A DNA stretch of 64,000 bases from Bordetella holmesii ATCC 51541 (GCA_000612485.1 CP007494.1:2790001-2854000), one strand, 5' to 3'. Counted from the stretch's first letter, positions 8,377 to 19,845 are shown. Notes: generated from the letters alone by a model not told the origin. Numbers and translations are program-made.

Positions 8377-9141
8377 TCAGGCCTTGCGCCAGCGCCACGG
8401 TGCGCGCAAGGGCCATTGTCGATCTTTGCTCAGGATGACGGGGGCCAACAGGACGGCGCAACTCAGCGCCACCGCTGCGCCCGCGACAACGTCCGTGAAA
8501 AAGTGGTCGCGATTGATGACGCGGCTGACGCCCACCATTGTGGCCAGCGTCAGTGCAAGCCAGCGCCAACGCGGTGAGACGATGGCAATGACACCGGCCA
8601 CGGCGAACGCGGCCTGGGTGTGGCTGGACGGAAAAGAGTCGAAAGGTTTGCCGGCGAAGAGCCCGCCCAGGCCGTAAATGCCATGATCGAAGAGCTCCTC
8701 GGGTCGGGCGCGCGCAACCACACGCTTGAGCAGCCAGGTGACTCCGCCGCCGACGGCCATCGTCGCGAGCAGCAGAACAGACGCGCGAGCGATGTTCTCG
8801 AACCCCGCCTTGAAGTAGCAGTGCCAGCCCCGGGCCATGCCGTTGAGCGACCAGATGTACAAACCCAGTGCCAGCACGACATAGATACCCGCGTCGCCCA
8901 GATTGCCGATGGTGTCGAAGGCGATGTTGACGTCTTCGGGGACATTGCCGTTGAGCCAGATCGCCAGGGGGCGATCCACCCAGATGGCGCCCGCCGCCAA
9001 CAGGGCCAGCAGTGCCAGCAACGCCGTTTTGCCAGAGAGGGGGCGCATGGGGGGGAGAGCGGAACACCTGTCGTCATTGCTGTCGGGAAAACCTTGGGGA
9101 AAAGGGGGCAGGCTCACTTTCGAAGCCGCGGCGGTGGACAT
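8377..9141 (-). CDS. PAP2-superfamily membrane phosphatase
   Basis: The 254-residue protein has a hydrophobic N-terminal helix (about 36-52) and several more, with the three phosphatase motifs in order: KRVVARARP (K-x6-RP), FPSSHT (PSxH) and SRVINRDHFFTDV (SR-x5-H-x3-D). Such enzymes dephosphorylate undecaprenyl pyrophosphate, phosphatidylglycerol phosphate or similar lipids at the periplasmic face. The exact substrate is unknown. An ATG about 31 codons in (MRPLSGK) is an alternative start. It lies alone inside the inverted-repeat-flanked segment. Confidence 0.85.
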   Translation of the reverse strand: MSTAAASKVSLPPFPQGFPDSNDDRCSALPPMRPLSGKTALLALLALLAAGAIWVDRPLAIWLNGNVPEDVNIAFDTIGNLGDAGIYVVLALGLYIWSLNGMARGWHCYFKAGFENIARASVLLLATMAVGGGVTWLLKRVVARARPEELFDHGIYGLGGLFAGKPFDSFPSSHTQAAFAVAGVIAIVSPRWRWLALTLATMVGVSRVINRDHFFTDVVAGAAVALSCAVLLAPVILSKDRQWPLRAPWRWRKA

Positions 9142-9259
9142 AGTAATGGGCCGGGCTTACGCAAGAAAGACGATTTACGGTCTAAAACGGTAAAATCGGC
9201 GGCTTCCCTAACCATTGAGATAGCGCCCCCGGGATCTACACCCGTCACGGCGTACGCCC

Positions 9260-10674
9260 ATGCACGAAACCACACTCAAGCGCGAAGGCGCTCCCGCTGC
9301 GTCGTCGCCCGCCCCCACGGCAAGCGGAAAAATTTATATTCGGACCTTCGGCTGCCAGATGAACGAGTATGACTCGGACAAAATGGTGGATGTTTTGCGC
9401 GAAGACCAGGGGTTGGAAGTGACCGACAACCCCGAGGAAGCCGACGTCATTTTATTTAATACCTGTTCGGTGCGCGAGAAGGCGCAGGAAAAAGTCTTCT
9501 CCGATTTGGGCCGCGTACAGCACCTGAAGAAACTCAATCCGCATCTGGTGATAGGCGTCGGTGGCTGCGTCGCCAGTCAGGAAGGCGAGGCCATCGTCAA
9601 GCGTGCGCCTTACGTTGACGTGGTGTTCGGGCCACAGACCTTGCATCGGCTGCCCGAGCTGATCCGCCGGCGTCGCGATGAGGGTGTTTCGCAGGTCGAC
9701 ATCAGCTTTCCCGAGATCGAGAAATTCGACAACATGCCGCCGGCTCGCATTGAAGGCGCCACGGCTTTCGTATCGATCATGGAAGGTTGCAGCAAGTACT
9801 GCAGTTTCTGCGTGGTGCCGTATACGCGCGGCGAAGAGGTGTCACGCCCTTTCGAAGACGTACTGACCGAGGTTGCCGATCTGGCCGATCAGGGCGTGCG
9901 CGAAGTCACGCTGCTGGGTCAGAACGTCAACGCCTACCGTGGCCGGATGGAAGGCAGCGATGAAATCGCTGATTTCGCCATGCTGCTCGAGTATGTGCAC
10001 GAAATCCCCGGCATCGAGCGCATCCGCTATACCACCTCGCACCCGAAGGAAATGACGCAGCGCATGGTCGAGGCCTATGCCCGCCTGCCCAAGCTGGTGT
10101 CGTTTCTGCATCTGCCCGTGCAGGCGGGTAGCGACCGGGTGTTGTCAGCCATGAAGCGCGGCTACACGGCGCTGGAGTTCAAGTCGGTGGTCCGCAAGCT
10201 GCGTGCCGCGCGGCCCAATCTGACCCTGTCTTCCGACTTTATCGTGGGCTTTCCCGGCGAAACCGAGGAAGACTTCCAGAAGACGATGAAGCTTATCGCC
10301 GACGTGGGTTTCGACACGTCGTTTTCCTTTGTGTACTCGCGCCGCCCGGGGACGCCGGCAGCCGATCTGAGCGACGATACGCCGCAAGACGTCAAACTCA
10401 AGCGCTTGCAACAACTGCAGGCATTGATCAACGAGCAGGCCGCCGCCATTGCCCAAAGCATGGTCGGAACGCGCCAGCGCCTGCTGGTCGAGGGCCTTCG
10501 CGGCGCGACCCCAACGAGCTCATGGGCCGAACGGAAAACAACCGCATCGTTAACTTCCCGGGGCCTGCACGCCTGGTCGGCAACATGGTGGATGTGATCA
10601 TCACCCATGCCTTCACCAACTCGCTGCGCGGCCGAGTGGCCGGCACGCAAGATAGCGATCAAGGAACACTATGA
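9260..10674 (+). pseudogene. miaB: miaB, tRNA-2-methylthio-N6-dimethylallyladenosine synthase, frameshifted as sequenced
   Basis: MiaB adds a methylthio group to i6A37 of tRNAs reading UNN codons. The frame shows the N-terminal MTTase domain ([16 protein letters not shown]), the radical SAM motif CSKYCSFC and a long TIM barrel, then breaks near 10493. The frame as given ends at 10597 with an unrelated tail, whereas restoring one C in GGGCC(C)TTCG gives [14 protein letters not shown] and a normal TRAM-domain end stopping at 10674, about 471 residues in all. That stop overlaps the phoH ATG (ATGA), the normal coupling, which argues that the break is a sequencing slip. Confidence 0.9.
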
Positions 10675-11693
10675 GCACTTCGCGCAGCCGACGCCGCAGC
10701 ATGCCCGTCGTCGTCAATCTGGACGGCGACAATATTCATCTATCCAATCTTTGTGGTCCGCTCGACGAGAACCTCCGGCAGTTGGCCGATGGCATGGGCG
10801 TGACGCTGGCGCGGCGCGGCAGCCGCGTCACCATCGAAGGCGAGCAGGCCGAACTGACCGGTCGTGCACTGCGTCGCTTCTACGAGCAGGCCACGCATCG
10901 CGCCTTGTCGGTCGATGACATCCAGCTCGGTCTGGTCGAAATCGGCGTCGGCCGCCGCGTCGAAGCAGAGGAAGCGCCGCGCGATAGCGATCCCGGGTTG
11001 CCTGCGGTCGATGACGAAAGCGACGGTATCGCTCTGCGCACCCGGCGCACGGACCTGCGCCCGCGTACGCCGCGGCAGCGCGAATACCTCAACAACATTC
11101 TCAAGCACGACATCACCTTCGGCGTCGGGCCGGCTGGCACGGGCAAGACCTGGCTGGCCGTGGCATGCGCCATCGATGCGATGGAGCGCGATACGGTGCA
11201 ACGACTCGTGCTCACGCGCCCGGCGGTCGAAGCGGGCGAGCGCCTGGGATTTCTGCCCGGCGATCTGGCCCAGAAGGTCGATCCGTACCTGCGTCCTCTG
11301 TACGACGCGTTGTATGACCTGATGGGGTTCGAGCGCGTGCAGCGCCTGTTCGAGAAACAGACCATCGAAATCGCTCCGCTGGCGTACATGCGCGGGCGCA
11401 CGCTCAATCATGCTTTCGTGATCCTGGACGAAGCGCAGAACACCACGCCCGAGCAGATGAAGATGTTCCTGACTCGTATCGGCTTTGGCAGCAAGGCGGT
11501 GATCACCGGCGATCCATCGCAGGTCGATCTGCCGCGCGGCCAGCAAAGCGGACTGGCTCACGCCGTGGACGTGCTTGCGGATGTCCAGGGCATCGCCACG
11601 ACGCGCTTTACCAGCCGTGATGTGGTTCGTCATCCCCTGGTCGCCCGCATCGTCGACGCCTACGATCTGGCAGAGCAGAATGGCACGGCCTGA
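10671..11693 (+). CDS. phoH: PhoH-like ATPase
   Basis: This 340-residue protein has an N-terminal nucleic-acid-binding-like segment and a P-loop ATPase domain with Walker [10 protein letters not shown] (about residues 153-161) and Walker [11 protein letters not shown]. PhoH/YbeZ proteins work with YbeY and are linked to RNA handling or ribosome maturation, though the reaction is not settled. The start overlaps the corrected miaB stop by four bases and the end overlaps ybeY by 14, so the genes form one operon. Confidence 0.92.
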   Translation: MSTSRSRRRSMPVVVNLDGDNIHLSNLCGPLDENLRQLADGMGVTLARRGSRVTIEGEQAELTGRALRRFYEQATHRALSVDDIQLGLVEIGVGRRVEAEEAPRDSDPGLPAVDDESDGIALRTRRTDLRPRTPRQREYLNNILKHDITFGVGPAGTGKTWLAVACAIDAMERDTVQRLVLTRPAVEAGERLGFLPGDLAQKVDPYLRPLYDALYDLMGFERVQRLFEKQTIEIAPLAYMRGRTLNHAFVILDEAQNTTPEQMKMFLTRIGFGSKAVITGDPSQVDLPRGQQSGLAHAVDVLADVQGIATTRFTSRDVVRHPLVARIVDAYDLAEQNGTA

Positions 11694-12159
11694 TCCAAAC
11701 CTGGCCCTGGCGGTGCAGTATGCCGTGAGTGAGGCGCGTCTGCCGCGCTGGCGCTTGCGCCGCTGGGCGGGCTATGCGCTGGCCGGGGCCGCGGCCGACG
11801 GACTGATCGCGTTTACGGCGGCAGAACTCAATGTCCGCCTGGTGGGGCAAGCCGAGGGGCGCCAGCTCAATGCGCAGTTCCGGGGGCGGGACTACGCCAC
11901 CAACGTTCTGACTTTTGAGTATGGTGTCGATCCGCTGGGCACGGCGCGCGGGGACATCGTGATTTGTGTGCCCGTGCTTGTGCGTGAGGCGCGCGAGCAA
12001 AAAAAGACCTTCGTCGATCACGCGGCTCATCTCTGTATCCATGGCGTGCTGCATGCTCTGGGTTACGACCATATCCAGGCGCGCCAGGCCAAACGCATGG
12101 AGGCCCTGGAGACCGCCACACTGGCACGTATGGGCATTGCGGATCCCTATCTGGCCTGA
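11680..12159 (+). CDS. ybeY: Endoribonuclease YbeY
   Basis: This 159-residue protein has the metal-binding motif HGVLHALGYDH (H-x3-H-x5-H) that holds zinc in the active site. YbeY takes part in 16S rRNA 3'-end maturation and ribosome quality control. It starts inside phoH (ATGGCACGGCCTGA, 14-base overlap). The pair phoH-ybeY is conserved across bacteria. Confidence 0.94.
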   Translation: MARPDPNLALAVQYAVSEARLPRWRLRRWAGYALAGAAADGLIAFTAAELNVRLVGQAEGRQLNAQFRGRDYATNVLTFEYGVDPLGTARGDIVICVPVLVREAREQKKTFVDHAAHLCIHGVLHALGYDHIQARQAKRMEALETATLARMGIADPYLA

Positions 12160-12295
12160 GCGGGATCCGCACTTGCTGGATTTGGCAGGAAAAACCCGGA
12201 TATGGCGGCATGTTGTCGCCATATTGCAGGCGCGGCTTGCCTGTCGGGGGGGGTATCGGTTATGCTGACTCTTTCATTACGAGTCCATTTGGACA

Positions 12296-13174
12296 ATGTC
12301 TGACCCTTATCCCGCTGCCGATTCTTCGGCCTCCCCGCACAAACCCTCCAAATCCCTGCTGGACCGCGTCATGTCGCTGGTCCGGCGCGAGCCAGAAGAT
12401 CGAGAAGGCATCAAAGCTTTCGTGGATGCCGCCCACGACAGGGCCTTGATCGACGCCGAGTCCTACACAATGATCAAGGGGGCGCTGGCTGTCTCCGAGC
12501 GTACCGTCGCCGATATCATGGTGCCGCGATCGCGCATGGACCTGCTCGATGTCTCGTTGCCAGTGCCGCAACTGCTGGCCGCCATCATCGAGACAGCGCA
12601 TTCGCGCTTCCCGGTCTACGAAGATGACCGCGACAACATCCTCGGCGTATTGCTCGCCAAGGATTTACTGCGCTACATGCAGGATCCCTCCATCGAGCTG
12701 CGCTCCTTGATCCGTCCGGCGATCTTCATCCCCGAGGCCAAGCGGCTGAATGTCCTGCTGCGCGAGTTCCGCTCTGCGCGCAATCACATTGCCATCGTGA
12801 TCGACGAGCATGGCGGCATTTCCGGATTGGTCACCATGGAAGACGTGCTCGAGCAGATCGTCGGCGACATCGAAGACGAGTTTGACGAGGACGAGGAAGA
12901 GTCCATCTTCCCTGAGGGCGATAACCAGTGGCGCATGCTGGCCGCCACCGACATCAGCTATTTCAACGAGACTTTCTCCACTCAGATGCCCGATGACGAG
13001 TACGACAGCGTCGGCGGCTGGCTGGGCGGCAAACTCGGGCGCATCCCGCGCCGCGGAGATACGGCTGAGTTTGCCGGATTGCAGTTCGAGGTCATCCGGG
13101 CCGATCCCCGGCGTGCCTTGTGGCTGCGCGTCAGGCGCGCGCCGCAGTCGCTGCGCCCGGAAACCAACGCATGA
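12296..13174 (+). CDS. corC: HlyC/CorC family transporter-associated protein (CBS domains)
   Basis: The 292-residue protein has a cytoplasmic CBS pair (about residues 68-190: [14 protein letters not shown] and [21 protein letters not shown]) and a C-terminal CorC_HlyC domain ([20 protein letters not shown]). In enterobacteria it affects magnesium and cobalt efflux with CorA. The acidic hinge [10 protein letters not shown] is typical. A 136-nt gap separates it from ybeY, so it may have its own promoter; its stop overlaps the lnt start (ATGA). Confidence 0.9.
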   Translation: MSDPYPAADSSASPHKPSKSLLDRVMSLVRREPEDREGIKAFVDAAHDRALIDAESYTMIKGALAVSERTVADIMVPRSRMDLLDVSLPVPQLLAAIIETAHSRFPVYEDDRDNILGVLLAKDLLRYMQDPSIELRSLIRPAIFIPEAKRLNVLLREFRSARNHIAIVIDEHGGISGLVTMEDVLEQIVGDIEDEFDEDEEESIFPEGDNQWRMLAATDISYFNETFSTQMPDDEYDSVGGWLGGKLGRIPRRGDTAEFAGLQFEVIRADPRRALWLRVRRAPQSLRPETNA

Positions 13175-14766
13175 AGCGAGGGTTCGGTGGCGCGGGCCTG
13201 CTGGCCGCAGCGGGCGCTGCGCATGCGCTGAGTTTTGCCCCAGGGCCTTTGCCCGCGTGGTCGTTGGTCTGGGTGCAGATCCTGATGCTGGCCGTGCTGG
13301 CCCACGCCGTGCTGCAGGCACCGACCCGCCGCCGCGCCTGGTTGCGGGGCTGGGGATTCGCCAGCGTCAGTTTCACGGTCGGGCTTTATTGGCTCTACGT
13401 CAGCATGCACGACTACGGTGCCATGGCCGCGCCGCTTGCCGCGGCCGGCGTCGTCGCGCTGTCAGTCTTTCTGGCGATTTTTCCCGCCACTGCCGGCTGG
13501 CTGGCGCGCAGCATCTGCCCGCCCCACGTCCCGGCCAGTCCATGGCGTGCGTGCTGGGTGGCGCTGGTCTGGGCCGCCAGCTGGACACTCTTCGAGTGGC
13601 TGCGCGCGACCGTGATGACGGGCTTCCCGTGGCTGAACATCGGTTATGGAGTGGTCGACAGCCCGATCGCTGGGTGGGGGCCGGTCCTGGGTGTGCACGG
13701 TATGGCGTTCGTGACGGCGTTTGCCGCTGCCGCAGTGGCCAGCCTGAAGGCGACCGGTAATGCCCGGCAGGCCTTGGCCGCGGCAGTCGCCGTGGTGCTG
13801 GTGCTGGCCGGTTGGGTGCTCAGCCTGCTGCCATGGTCGCGTCCGCACGGCGAGCCGCTCGCGATGCGTCTGGTGCAGGGTAACGTCGAGCAATCGCAAA
13901 AGTTCGATCTTGCGCTGATGGAGCAGGGGCTGCGGCGCCATCTGGAGTTGGCAGCCATGCCGCCGGCCGCAGGCTCGCCTAGCCCCGAACTCATCATCCT
14001 GCCTGAGACGGTCTTGCCGGTTTTTCAGGATCAATTGGCACCCCAGGTCTGGGAGGCCTGGAAAGCCGTCGCGGCGCGCCAATCGGCCACCATAGCGATG
14101 GGCGTGCCGCTGAGGCTGCCAGACCCTGATGGCCGCACCCGCTACACCAATAGCGTTCTGGGCTTGGATGCCACGACACCTCTGGCAGATCTGACCGCCG
14201 GACGTACCTCCATGCGGTACGACAAACAGCATCTGGTGCCCTGGGGTGAATTCGTTCCCCCGGGATTTCGCTGGTTTGTGGATATGTTGGAGATCCCTCT
14301 GGGCGATTTTGACCGTGGAGCAGCCTACCAGAGGCCGTTCGTAGTGGGCGACCAACGCGTCGCCTTCAACATCTGCTATGAGGATCTCTTTGGCCCCGAG
14401 CTGTTGCCGGCGCTCTATCCCGATGCCTCCGGGCTGGGCGGAGCCACCATCATGGCCAACGTGAGCAATCTGGGCTGGTTCGGCAATACCTGGGCCTTGC
14501 GGCAGCATATGCAGATCGGCCGGCTGCGCAGCATCGAAACGGCCCGTCCCATGGTCACGGCCACCAACACTGGCATTACGGCGGCTATCGACGCACGTGG
14601 GCGAGTGGTCGCGGAATTGGCCACGCACAAAACGGGCATCCTGCCGGTCACCGTACAGGGCATGACTGGCCTGACGCCTTACGCACGGTTTGGCGACAAG
14701 TTGGTGCTGCTCATTGTCGGTGTCGTACTGGTCGCCGCCGCGGCCCGGGTTCGCAGGCGCCGTTAA
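13171..14766 (+). CDS. lnt: Apolipoprotein N-acyltransferase
   Basis: Lnt adds the third acyl chain to the N-terminal cysteine of lipoproteins. The 531-residue protein has about six to seven N-terminal membrane helices, then a nitrilase-type domain with the catalytic Glu in LPETVLP, Lys in [14 protein letters not shown] and Cys in NICYEDLFG, and a final helix before the basic tail. The start at ATG 13171 overlaps the corC stop; the longer frame that begins inside corC is rejected. Confidence 0.95.
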   Translation: MKRGFGGAGLLAAAGAAHALSFAPGPLPAWSLVWVQILMLAVLAHAVLQAPTRRRAWLRGWGFASVSFTVGLYWLYVSMHDYGAMAAPLAAAGVVALSVFLAIFPATAGWLARSICPPHVPASPWRACWVALVWAASWTLFEWLRATVMTGFPWLNIGYGVVDSPIAGWGPVLGVHGMAFVTAFAAAAVASLKATGNARQALAAAVAVVLVLAGWVLSLLPWSRPHGEPLAMRLVQGNVEQSQKFDLALMEQGLRRHLELAAMPPAAGSPSPELIILPETVLPVFQDQLAPQVWEAWKAVAARQSATIAMGVPLRLPDPDGRTRYTNSVLGLDATTPLADLTAGRTSMRYDKQHLVPWGEFVPPGFRWFVDMLEIPLGDFDRGAAYQRPFVVGDQRVAFNICYEDLFGPELLPALYPDASGLGGATIMANVSNLGWFGNTWALRQHMQIGRLRSIETARPMVTATNTGITAAIDARGRVVAELATHKTGILPVTVQGMTGLTPYARFGDKLVLLIVGVVLVAAAARVRRRR

Positions 14767-15800
14767 CGAAGAAAGTCAGCCGGTGTTGGCAGACTGTCGA
14801 AAGCAGGGGGCTCCAGGGGACCACTGCCTGCGCCCGTCAGGGCCAACGCGTCGGCGATCAGGCGCAACGCTTCTTCATCGAGTTCCAGTGCGGCCGCGCC
14901 CAGCCAGCCATCGATCTGAGCCGGGTTGCGCGCACCTACGATGGCGCCTGTGACGCCGGGCCAGGCCAAGGTCCAGGCAATGGCGATGGTGGCCAGCGTG
15001 GTGCCGTGGCGTTCTGCCAGCGGGCGCAGTGCGTCGGCCAGCGCCAGATTACGCTCCAGGCGGGGGACTCGGAACTCCGAGTCACGCGAGCGCCAGTCAT
15101 TGGCAGCCAGTTGGCGCGAGGCCGTGAAAGCTCCGGACAACAAACCGGACTGCATGGGGCTATAGGCAATGACCCCGGTCCGCGTTGACTCGCACCAGGG
15201 CAGCAGGTCAGCGGCGGCCTCGCGTCGGATGAGCGAGAAAGGCGGTTGCAGGACGTCAACGTGCCCGATGGCTTCGGCCGTCTGCACTTGCGGCAGCCCG
15301 TGGTTGGACAGGCCGACAGCGCGGACTTTGCCTTCGCGCTGAAAGTCCAGCAGGGTCTGCCAATAGACTTCCAGAGGGGTACCGTCGCCCGCCGGCCAAT
15401 GCATCTGGTAGAGGTCGATGCAATCCACGCCCAGGCGCTGCAGGGAAGACTCGAGCTCGCGTCGCAGGCTGTCTGGCTGGGCGATGCCATACGGTTGCCC
15501 GTCGCGCATGATGAGCCCGCCCTTGGTGAAGATATAAGGCCGGGCCGACGCAGGCATCTGCGCCAGGGCGCGGCCGACCATGGCTTCGGCATGACCCTGG
15601 CCGTAACTGGCGGCGGTGTCTATCCAGTTGATGCCTCGGTCGACGGCATGACGGATGGCGCGAACCGAGTCGCTGTCATCCTGCTCACCCCAACCGTAGG
15701 CCCACGCTGCACCGCCCATGGCAGAGGTGCCCAAGCCCACCCGCGACAGTTCCATGCCCGTCGTGCCAAGTGTGCGCGTCGCAAAGGAGGTCTGACTCAT
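14763..15800 (-). CDS. Aldo/keto reductase
   Basis: This 345-residue TIM-barrel enzyme should use NADPH to reduce carbonyl compounds. The catalytic tetrad is visible as Asp in [11 protein letters not shown], the following Tyr, Lys in IFTKGGL and His in YQMHWPAGD. The NADPH-binding end ([15 protein letters not shown]) is present. ATG 15800 follows an AAGGA-type site, and the 65-residue extension that would run into the tRNA region is rejected. Its 3' end overlaps lnt by four bases, convergently. The substrate is unknown. Confidence 0.88.
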   Translation of the reverse strand: MSQTSFATRTLGTTGMELSRVGLGTSAMGGAAWAYGWGEQDDSDSVRAIRHAVDRGINWIDTAASYGQGHAEAMVGRALAQMPASARPYIFTKGGLIMRDGQPYGIAQPDSLRRELESSLQRLGVDCIDLYQMHWPAGDGTPLEVYWQTLLDFQREGKVRAVGLSNHGLPQVQTAEAIGHVDVLQPPFSLIRREAAADLLPWCESTRTGVIAYSPMQSGLLSGAFTASRQLAANDWRSRDSEFRVPRLERNLALADALRPLAERHGTTLATIAIAWTLAWPGVTGAIVGARNPAQIDGWLGAAALELDEEALRLIADALALTGAGSGPLEPPAFDSLPTPADFLR

Positions 15801-15870
15801 CGTGCTTTCCTTCTCGGTCCAGTGATGATTCACTCTACCATGCTGTCTTCCAAAATTTTTTTGCGCTGAC

Positions 15871-15899
15871 TTGCACGATGCAAAGAACTCGTGCATAAT
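15871..15899 (+). promoter_or_regulatory. Sigma-70 type promoter of tRNA cluster B
   Basis: TTGCAC (-35) at 15871, a 17-bp spacer and CATAAT (-10) ending at 15899 precede tRNA-Ala by 54 bases. It lies outside the repeated segment, so each cluster has its own promoter. Confidence 0.75.
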
Positions 15900-15953
15900 C
15901 TCGTTTCTTCGCAGTTGGCACGAAAGTGGCTTTTTCGAAGGACTGAAAACCAT

Positions 15954-16029
<76 letters not shown>

Positions 16030-16055
16030 AGTTTTCAGTAGTACGGTTAGTCCAA

Positions 16056-16131
16056 GTCCCCTTCGTCTAGAGGCCTAGGACATCACCCTTTCACGGTGAG
16101 TACAGGGGTTCGAATCCCCTAGGGGACGCCA
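16056..16131 (+). tRNA. tRNA-Glu (TTC), copy B
   Basis: This 76-nt cloverleaf with anticodon TTC and encoded CCA is identical to copy A. A 26-nt spacer, also identical in both clusters, separates it from tRNA-Ala. Confidence 0.97.
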
Positions 16132-16169
16132 GTCTTTCTGGCACGATACCGAAAGGTGTCAACCGCTGC

Positions 16170-16245
16170 GGAGCGGTAGTTCAGTTGGTTAGAATACCGG
16201 CCTGTCACGCCGGGGTCGCGGGTTCGAGCCCCGTCCGCTCCGCCA
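16170..16245 (+). tRNA. tRNA-Asp (GTC), copy B, four-base variable loop
   Basis: The 76-nt cloverleaf has anticodon GTC and CCA. After the anticodon stem the variable loop is GGTC, one base shorter than the GGGGC of copy A. A missing G in a G-run may be a sequencing slip. Confidence 0.95.
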
Positions 16246-16252
16246 AAAATTC

Positions 16253-16286
16253 CAAAAGCCGCAGGGTCTTCGACCTTGCGGCTTTT
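16253..16286 (+). terminator. Intrinsic terminator of tRNA cluster B
   Basis: AAAAGCCGCAGGGTC, loop TTCG, GACCTTGCGGC then TTTT. It is the same hairpin as after cluster A and is part of the repeat. Confidence 0.85.
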
Positions 16287-16481
16287 GCTTTGCGCGCCCG
16301 ATCTTCATGCGCACGTGTCGTGCGAGCTCGCCGCGTATTTGCAACACGTGGCCGCTGGGCGGTATTGCCAGCTTCGTCGGGCCCTCGCCTGGTGGCAGCT
16401 GCGCCGTCTTCAGCCTTGCTTGGCCGCTGCGTAGTTTTGCGCTACGGTGGGCTTCAATGGTTGATCATTTTTCGCCATGAA

Positions 16482-16523
16482 AAACACCCCAGAGGTCGGA
16501 TGGGTGTCCAACTTCTGGGGTGC
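16482..16523 (-). terminator. Intrinsic terminator downstream of secF
   Basis: Read on the minus strand, CACCCCAGA and TCTGGGGTG form a 9-bp stem around a loop of about 21 bases and are followed by five T. It lies about 50 bases after the secF stop and closes the queA-secF operon. Confidence 0.7.
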
Positions 16524-16570
16524 GGTTCCATCCTGCCGGATTGCTATCCGGCGCGCAGGCAGCCGATGCG

Positions 16571-17506
16571 TCAGGGTGTTTCGACGCCGTCCTCGGCTTT
16601 CTTGGCCGGCTTGACCAGGTCTTCGCGCTTGACGCCCAGCCACATCGCCAGAGCCGCAGCCACGAATACCGACGAGTAGATCCCGAACCAAATACCGATG
16701 GTCAGTGCCAATGCGAAGTAGTGCAGGGTGGGGCCGCCGAAAAACAGCATGGCCAGCACCATCATCTGGGTCGATCCGTGGGTGATGATGGTTCGCGAGA
16801 TGGTCTGCGTAATGGCGCTGTTGATGACTTCCTGCACGTCCGCCTTGCGGTACTTGCGGAAGTTTTCACGAATACGGTCCATGATGACCACGGACTCGTT
16901 GACCGAGTAGCCCAGCACGGCCAGCACCCCAGCGAGCACCGACAGGGAGAACTCCCACTGGAAGAAGGCGAAAAAGCCCAGGATGATCACCACGTCATGC
17001 AAGTTGGCGATCACGCCGGCCAGGGCGAACTTCCATTCGAAGCGGAAACCCAGGTAGACCATGATGCCCAGCACCACGACCAGCAGGGCCATCAGCCCGT
17101 TGTGCAGAAGCTCCTGGCCAACCTGAGGGCCGACAAACTCCACCCGGCGTAGTTCGACGGACGGATCGGCCGCTTTGAGCGCGCCCATGACGGTTTCGCT
17201 CTGCGTGGCCGAAGTCTGGCCGTGCGCGACCGGCAGGCGGATCATGACGTCGCGCGAGGTGCCGAAATTCTGCACCTGGAAGTCGCTGTAGCCCAGTTTG
17301 CCGACCACCCCGCGAACCTGGTCGAGCTGGGCGGTCTGCGCGTAGCTGACTTCCATGACCGTGCCGCCCGTGAATTCGATCGACAGATGAAAGCCGCGCG
17401 TGATGATGAAAAACACCGCCGCGATGAAGGTCAGCAGGCTGATGATGTTCAGTACCAACGCGTGGCGCATGAACGGGATGGTGCGTTGAATCCGGAAAAA
17501 TTCCAT
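16571..17506 (-). CDS. secF: Protein translocase subunit SecF
   Basis: SecF with SecD uses the proton motive force to help pull proteins through SecYEG. The 311-residue protein has the first membrane helix near residues 16-38, the periplasmic start FHLSIEFTGGTVMEV, and the conserved C-terminal helices with LGYSVNESVVIMDRIRENF. Length is normal. It follows secD by 57 bases on the minus strand. Confidence 0.95.
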   Translation of the reverse strand: MEFFRIQRTIPFMRHALVLNIISLLTFIAAVFFIITRGFHLSIEFTGGTVMEVSYAQTAQLDQVRGVVGKLGYSDFQVQNFGTSRDVMIRLPVAHGQTSATQSETVMGALKAADPSVELRRVEFVGPQVGQELLHNGLMALLVVVLGIMVYLGFRFEWKFALAGVIANLHDVVIILGFFAFFQWEFSLSVLAGVLAVLGYSVNESVVIMDRIRENFRKYRKADVQEVINSAITQTISRTIITHGSTQMMVLAMLFFGGPTLHYFALALTIGIWFGIYSSVFVAAALAMWLGVKREDLVKPAKKAEDGVETP

Positions 17507-17563
17507 GTTTCGCCTTGCAGTCTTTTCAGGGGCAGGGCGGTGCGCTGCACCGCCCTGACGCGA

Positions 17564-19443
17564 TCACTTGGTGCCCGGTTTCCAGACCGTGCCGATGGAG
17601 ATGCTGCCAAGCTTCTTGCGGCGGCCATACCAGAGGTTGGCCAGTGCGCGAACGCCCACCACAGACGAGAACATCGAGGTCAGAATGCCCAGGCAGTGCA
17701 CGACCGCGAAACCTCGGATGGGGCCGGAACCGAAGGCCAGCAGCGCCAGGCCAACGATGAGCGTGGTCAGGTTGGAGTCCAGGATGGTGCCCCACGCGCG
17801 CTCGAAGCCATGATAGATGGCTTGTTGCGGTGTGGCTCCGGCGCGAAGCTCCTCGCGGATACGTTCGTTGATCAGCACGTTCGAGTCGATGGCCATGCCC
17901 AGCGCCAGCGCAATGGCCGCGATACCTGGCAGGGTCAGCGTGGCCTGCAGCATGGACAGCAACGCCAGCAGCAAGAGCACGTTGAAAACCAGGCCGATCG
18001 TCGAGAACACACCGAACAAATGGTAGTAAACGATGATGAAGATCGCGATCGCGATAAAGCCATAGAGTGTTGAGTAAAAACCCTTGGCGATATTGTCGGC
18101 GCCAAGGCTCGGGCCGATGGTGCGCTCTTCGATGATGGACATCGGTGCGGCGAGCGATCCGGCGCGCAACAGCAGCGCCGTGTCGGCGGCTTCCTCGGCG
18201 CTCATGCTGCCCGAGATCTGCACCTGCCCGCCGGCGATTTCGCTGCGGATGACCGGAGCGGTGACGACCTCGCCCTTGCCGTTTTCAAACAGCAGGATGG
18301 CGATACGCTTACCGACGTTGTCCCGCGTGACGTCGCGGAAGATGCGTGCGCCCTTGGAGTCCAGCGTCAGGTTCACCGACGGCTGCTGCGTTTGATGATC
18401 GCGGCCAGGCTGGGCATCTTGAAGGTTTTCGCCGGTCAGGATCACCTGGCGGCGAACCAGAATGGGGCGTGCGTCGCGGTCGGCGTAGCGCTCCAGACCA
18501 AAGGGGACGGTGCCATTGGCCAGGGCCGATTGCGAGGCCGGGGTGTCGTCGACCATACGCAGCTCGAGCGTGGCGGTGCGGCCGAGCAATTCCTTGGCTT
18601 TGGCCACATCCTGCACGCCGGGCAACTGCACGATGATGCGGTCGGTGCCTTGCTGTTGGATCACGGGTTCGGCCACGCCAAGTTCGTTGATCCGGTTGTG
18701 CAGGGTGTTGATATTTTGCTTGAGTGCGCTTTCCTGGACACGGGTGACGGCCTGGGCGCTCAATGCGCCTTCAAGCAGGAAACGGCCACCTTCGTCGCGC
18801 TCGTTGAATTGCAGGTCAGCCATGCGGCTGCGTAGGACGTCGCGGCCGCGGTCACGGGCGTCAGCATTGGCGAAACTGGCCAATATGGCTTGCCCGGCAC
18901 GCTCGACGGTTCCGACTTCGACCTTCTGGTCGCGCAGGATGGTGCGCACGTCTGTGGCCAGGGAGTCGTAACGAGCCGTCAGGGCGCCTTGCATATCGAC
19001 TTGCAGCAGGAAGTGAACGCCGCCACGCAGGTCAAGGCCCAGATACATGGGTTTCGGCTCGAACCAGCCCAGCGTGCGCATCCAGGGCGGCGATGCCGGC
19101 AGCAGGTTCAGGGCCACCGTGTAGTGCGGGTCTGCCGCCACGGTGTTCAGGCTGCGGTCCAGCAGATCGCGGGCCTGCAACTGGATGTCGGTGGAACTGA
19201 AGCGCGCACGAATCGTGCCCAGCGTGCCGTTCTGTTCATAGTAAACGCTGGTGGCTGGCAATTTTGCGTCGGCCAGCAGTTGTTCGACGCGCGCCATCAG
19301 CGCCGGCTCTACCTTGATGGTGGCCTTGGCGCTGGATATCTGTACGGCGGGGATTCGCCGTAGAAATTGGGCAGGGTATAGAGCAGGCCAATGACGACCG
19401 CAACCAATACCGTGATGTACTTCCAGAGGGGATAGCGGTTCAT
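17564..19443 (-). pseudogene. secD: secD, protein translocase subunit, frameshifted near its 5' end as sequenced
   Basis: The true start is ATG 19443 (MNRYPLWKYITVLVAVVIGLL), the first membrane helix of SecD. After YGESP the frame fails near 19346-19351. Restoring one base in the CCCCG(G)CCG run gives AVQISSAKATIKVEPALMARVEQ and joins the long frame that starts at 19297. That frame shows the periplasmic P1 region, LGLDLRGGVHFLLQVD, and the six-helix C-terminal half with AIDSNVLINERIREEL. SecD is nearly indispensable, so a sequencing slip is the likeliest cause. Corrected length is about 626 residues. Confidence 0.92.
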
Positions 19444-19503
19444 GCCGGCAGGGGTATCAAGGGGTGGAACGGACAAGGGCCCTTGCGGGGCCCTATGCGA
19501 CTG

Positions 19504-19845
19504 TTACAGGGCCTTGATGGTTCCCTTGGGCAGTACCGAGGTCACGGAACCCTTGGTCAGCGTGACTTCCACAGGTTTTTCGGCCAGATCGGCCACTTCG
19601 ATGCTGATGTAGCTGTCGGTCACCTTGGAGACCTTGCCCAGGATGCCACCGGCGGTGACGACTTCGTCGCCCTTGGCCAATGCGGCAATCAGGTTGCGGT
19701 GTTCTTTCTGGCGCTTCATCTGCGGGCGGATCATCAGGAAATAGAGGATCACGAACATCAGAACGATGGGCAGAATACCGCCCAACATATTGCCCTCGGG
19801 GGCGGCCTGGGCCAGGATGAGGCCGGCGGTATCAATCACGGACAT
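19504..19845 (-). CDS. yajC: Preprotein translocase subunit YajC
   Basis: This 113-residue protein has one membrane helix (GILPIVLMFVILYFLMIRP) followed by the QMKRQKEHRNLIAAL motif and a small cytoplasmic domain with GDEVVTAGGILGKV. YajC associates with SecDF. It lies between tgt and secD in the usual order. Confidence 0.95.
   Translation of the reverse strand: MSVIDTAGLILAQAAPEGNMLGGILPIVLMFVILYFLMIRPQMKRQKEHRNLIAALAKGDEVVTAGGILGKVSKVTDSYISIEVADLAEKPVEVTLTKGSVTSVLPKGTIKAL

Larger units (their letters stand above)
16246..16570. other. Intergenic region between tRNA cluster B and secF
   Basis: These 325 nt hold two terminators, one for the tRNAs on the plus strand and one for the sec operon on the minus strand. 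Open frames through here run across both hairpins and have no family features. Confidence 0.5.
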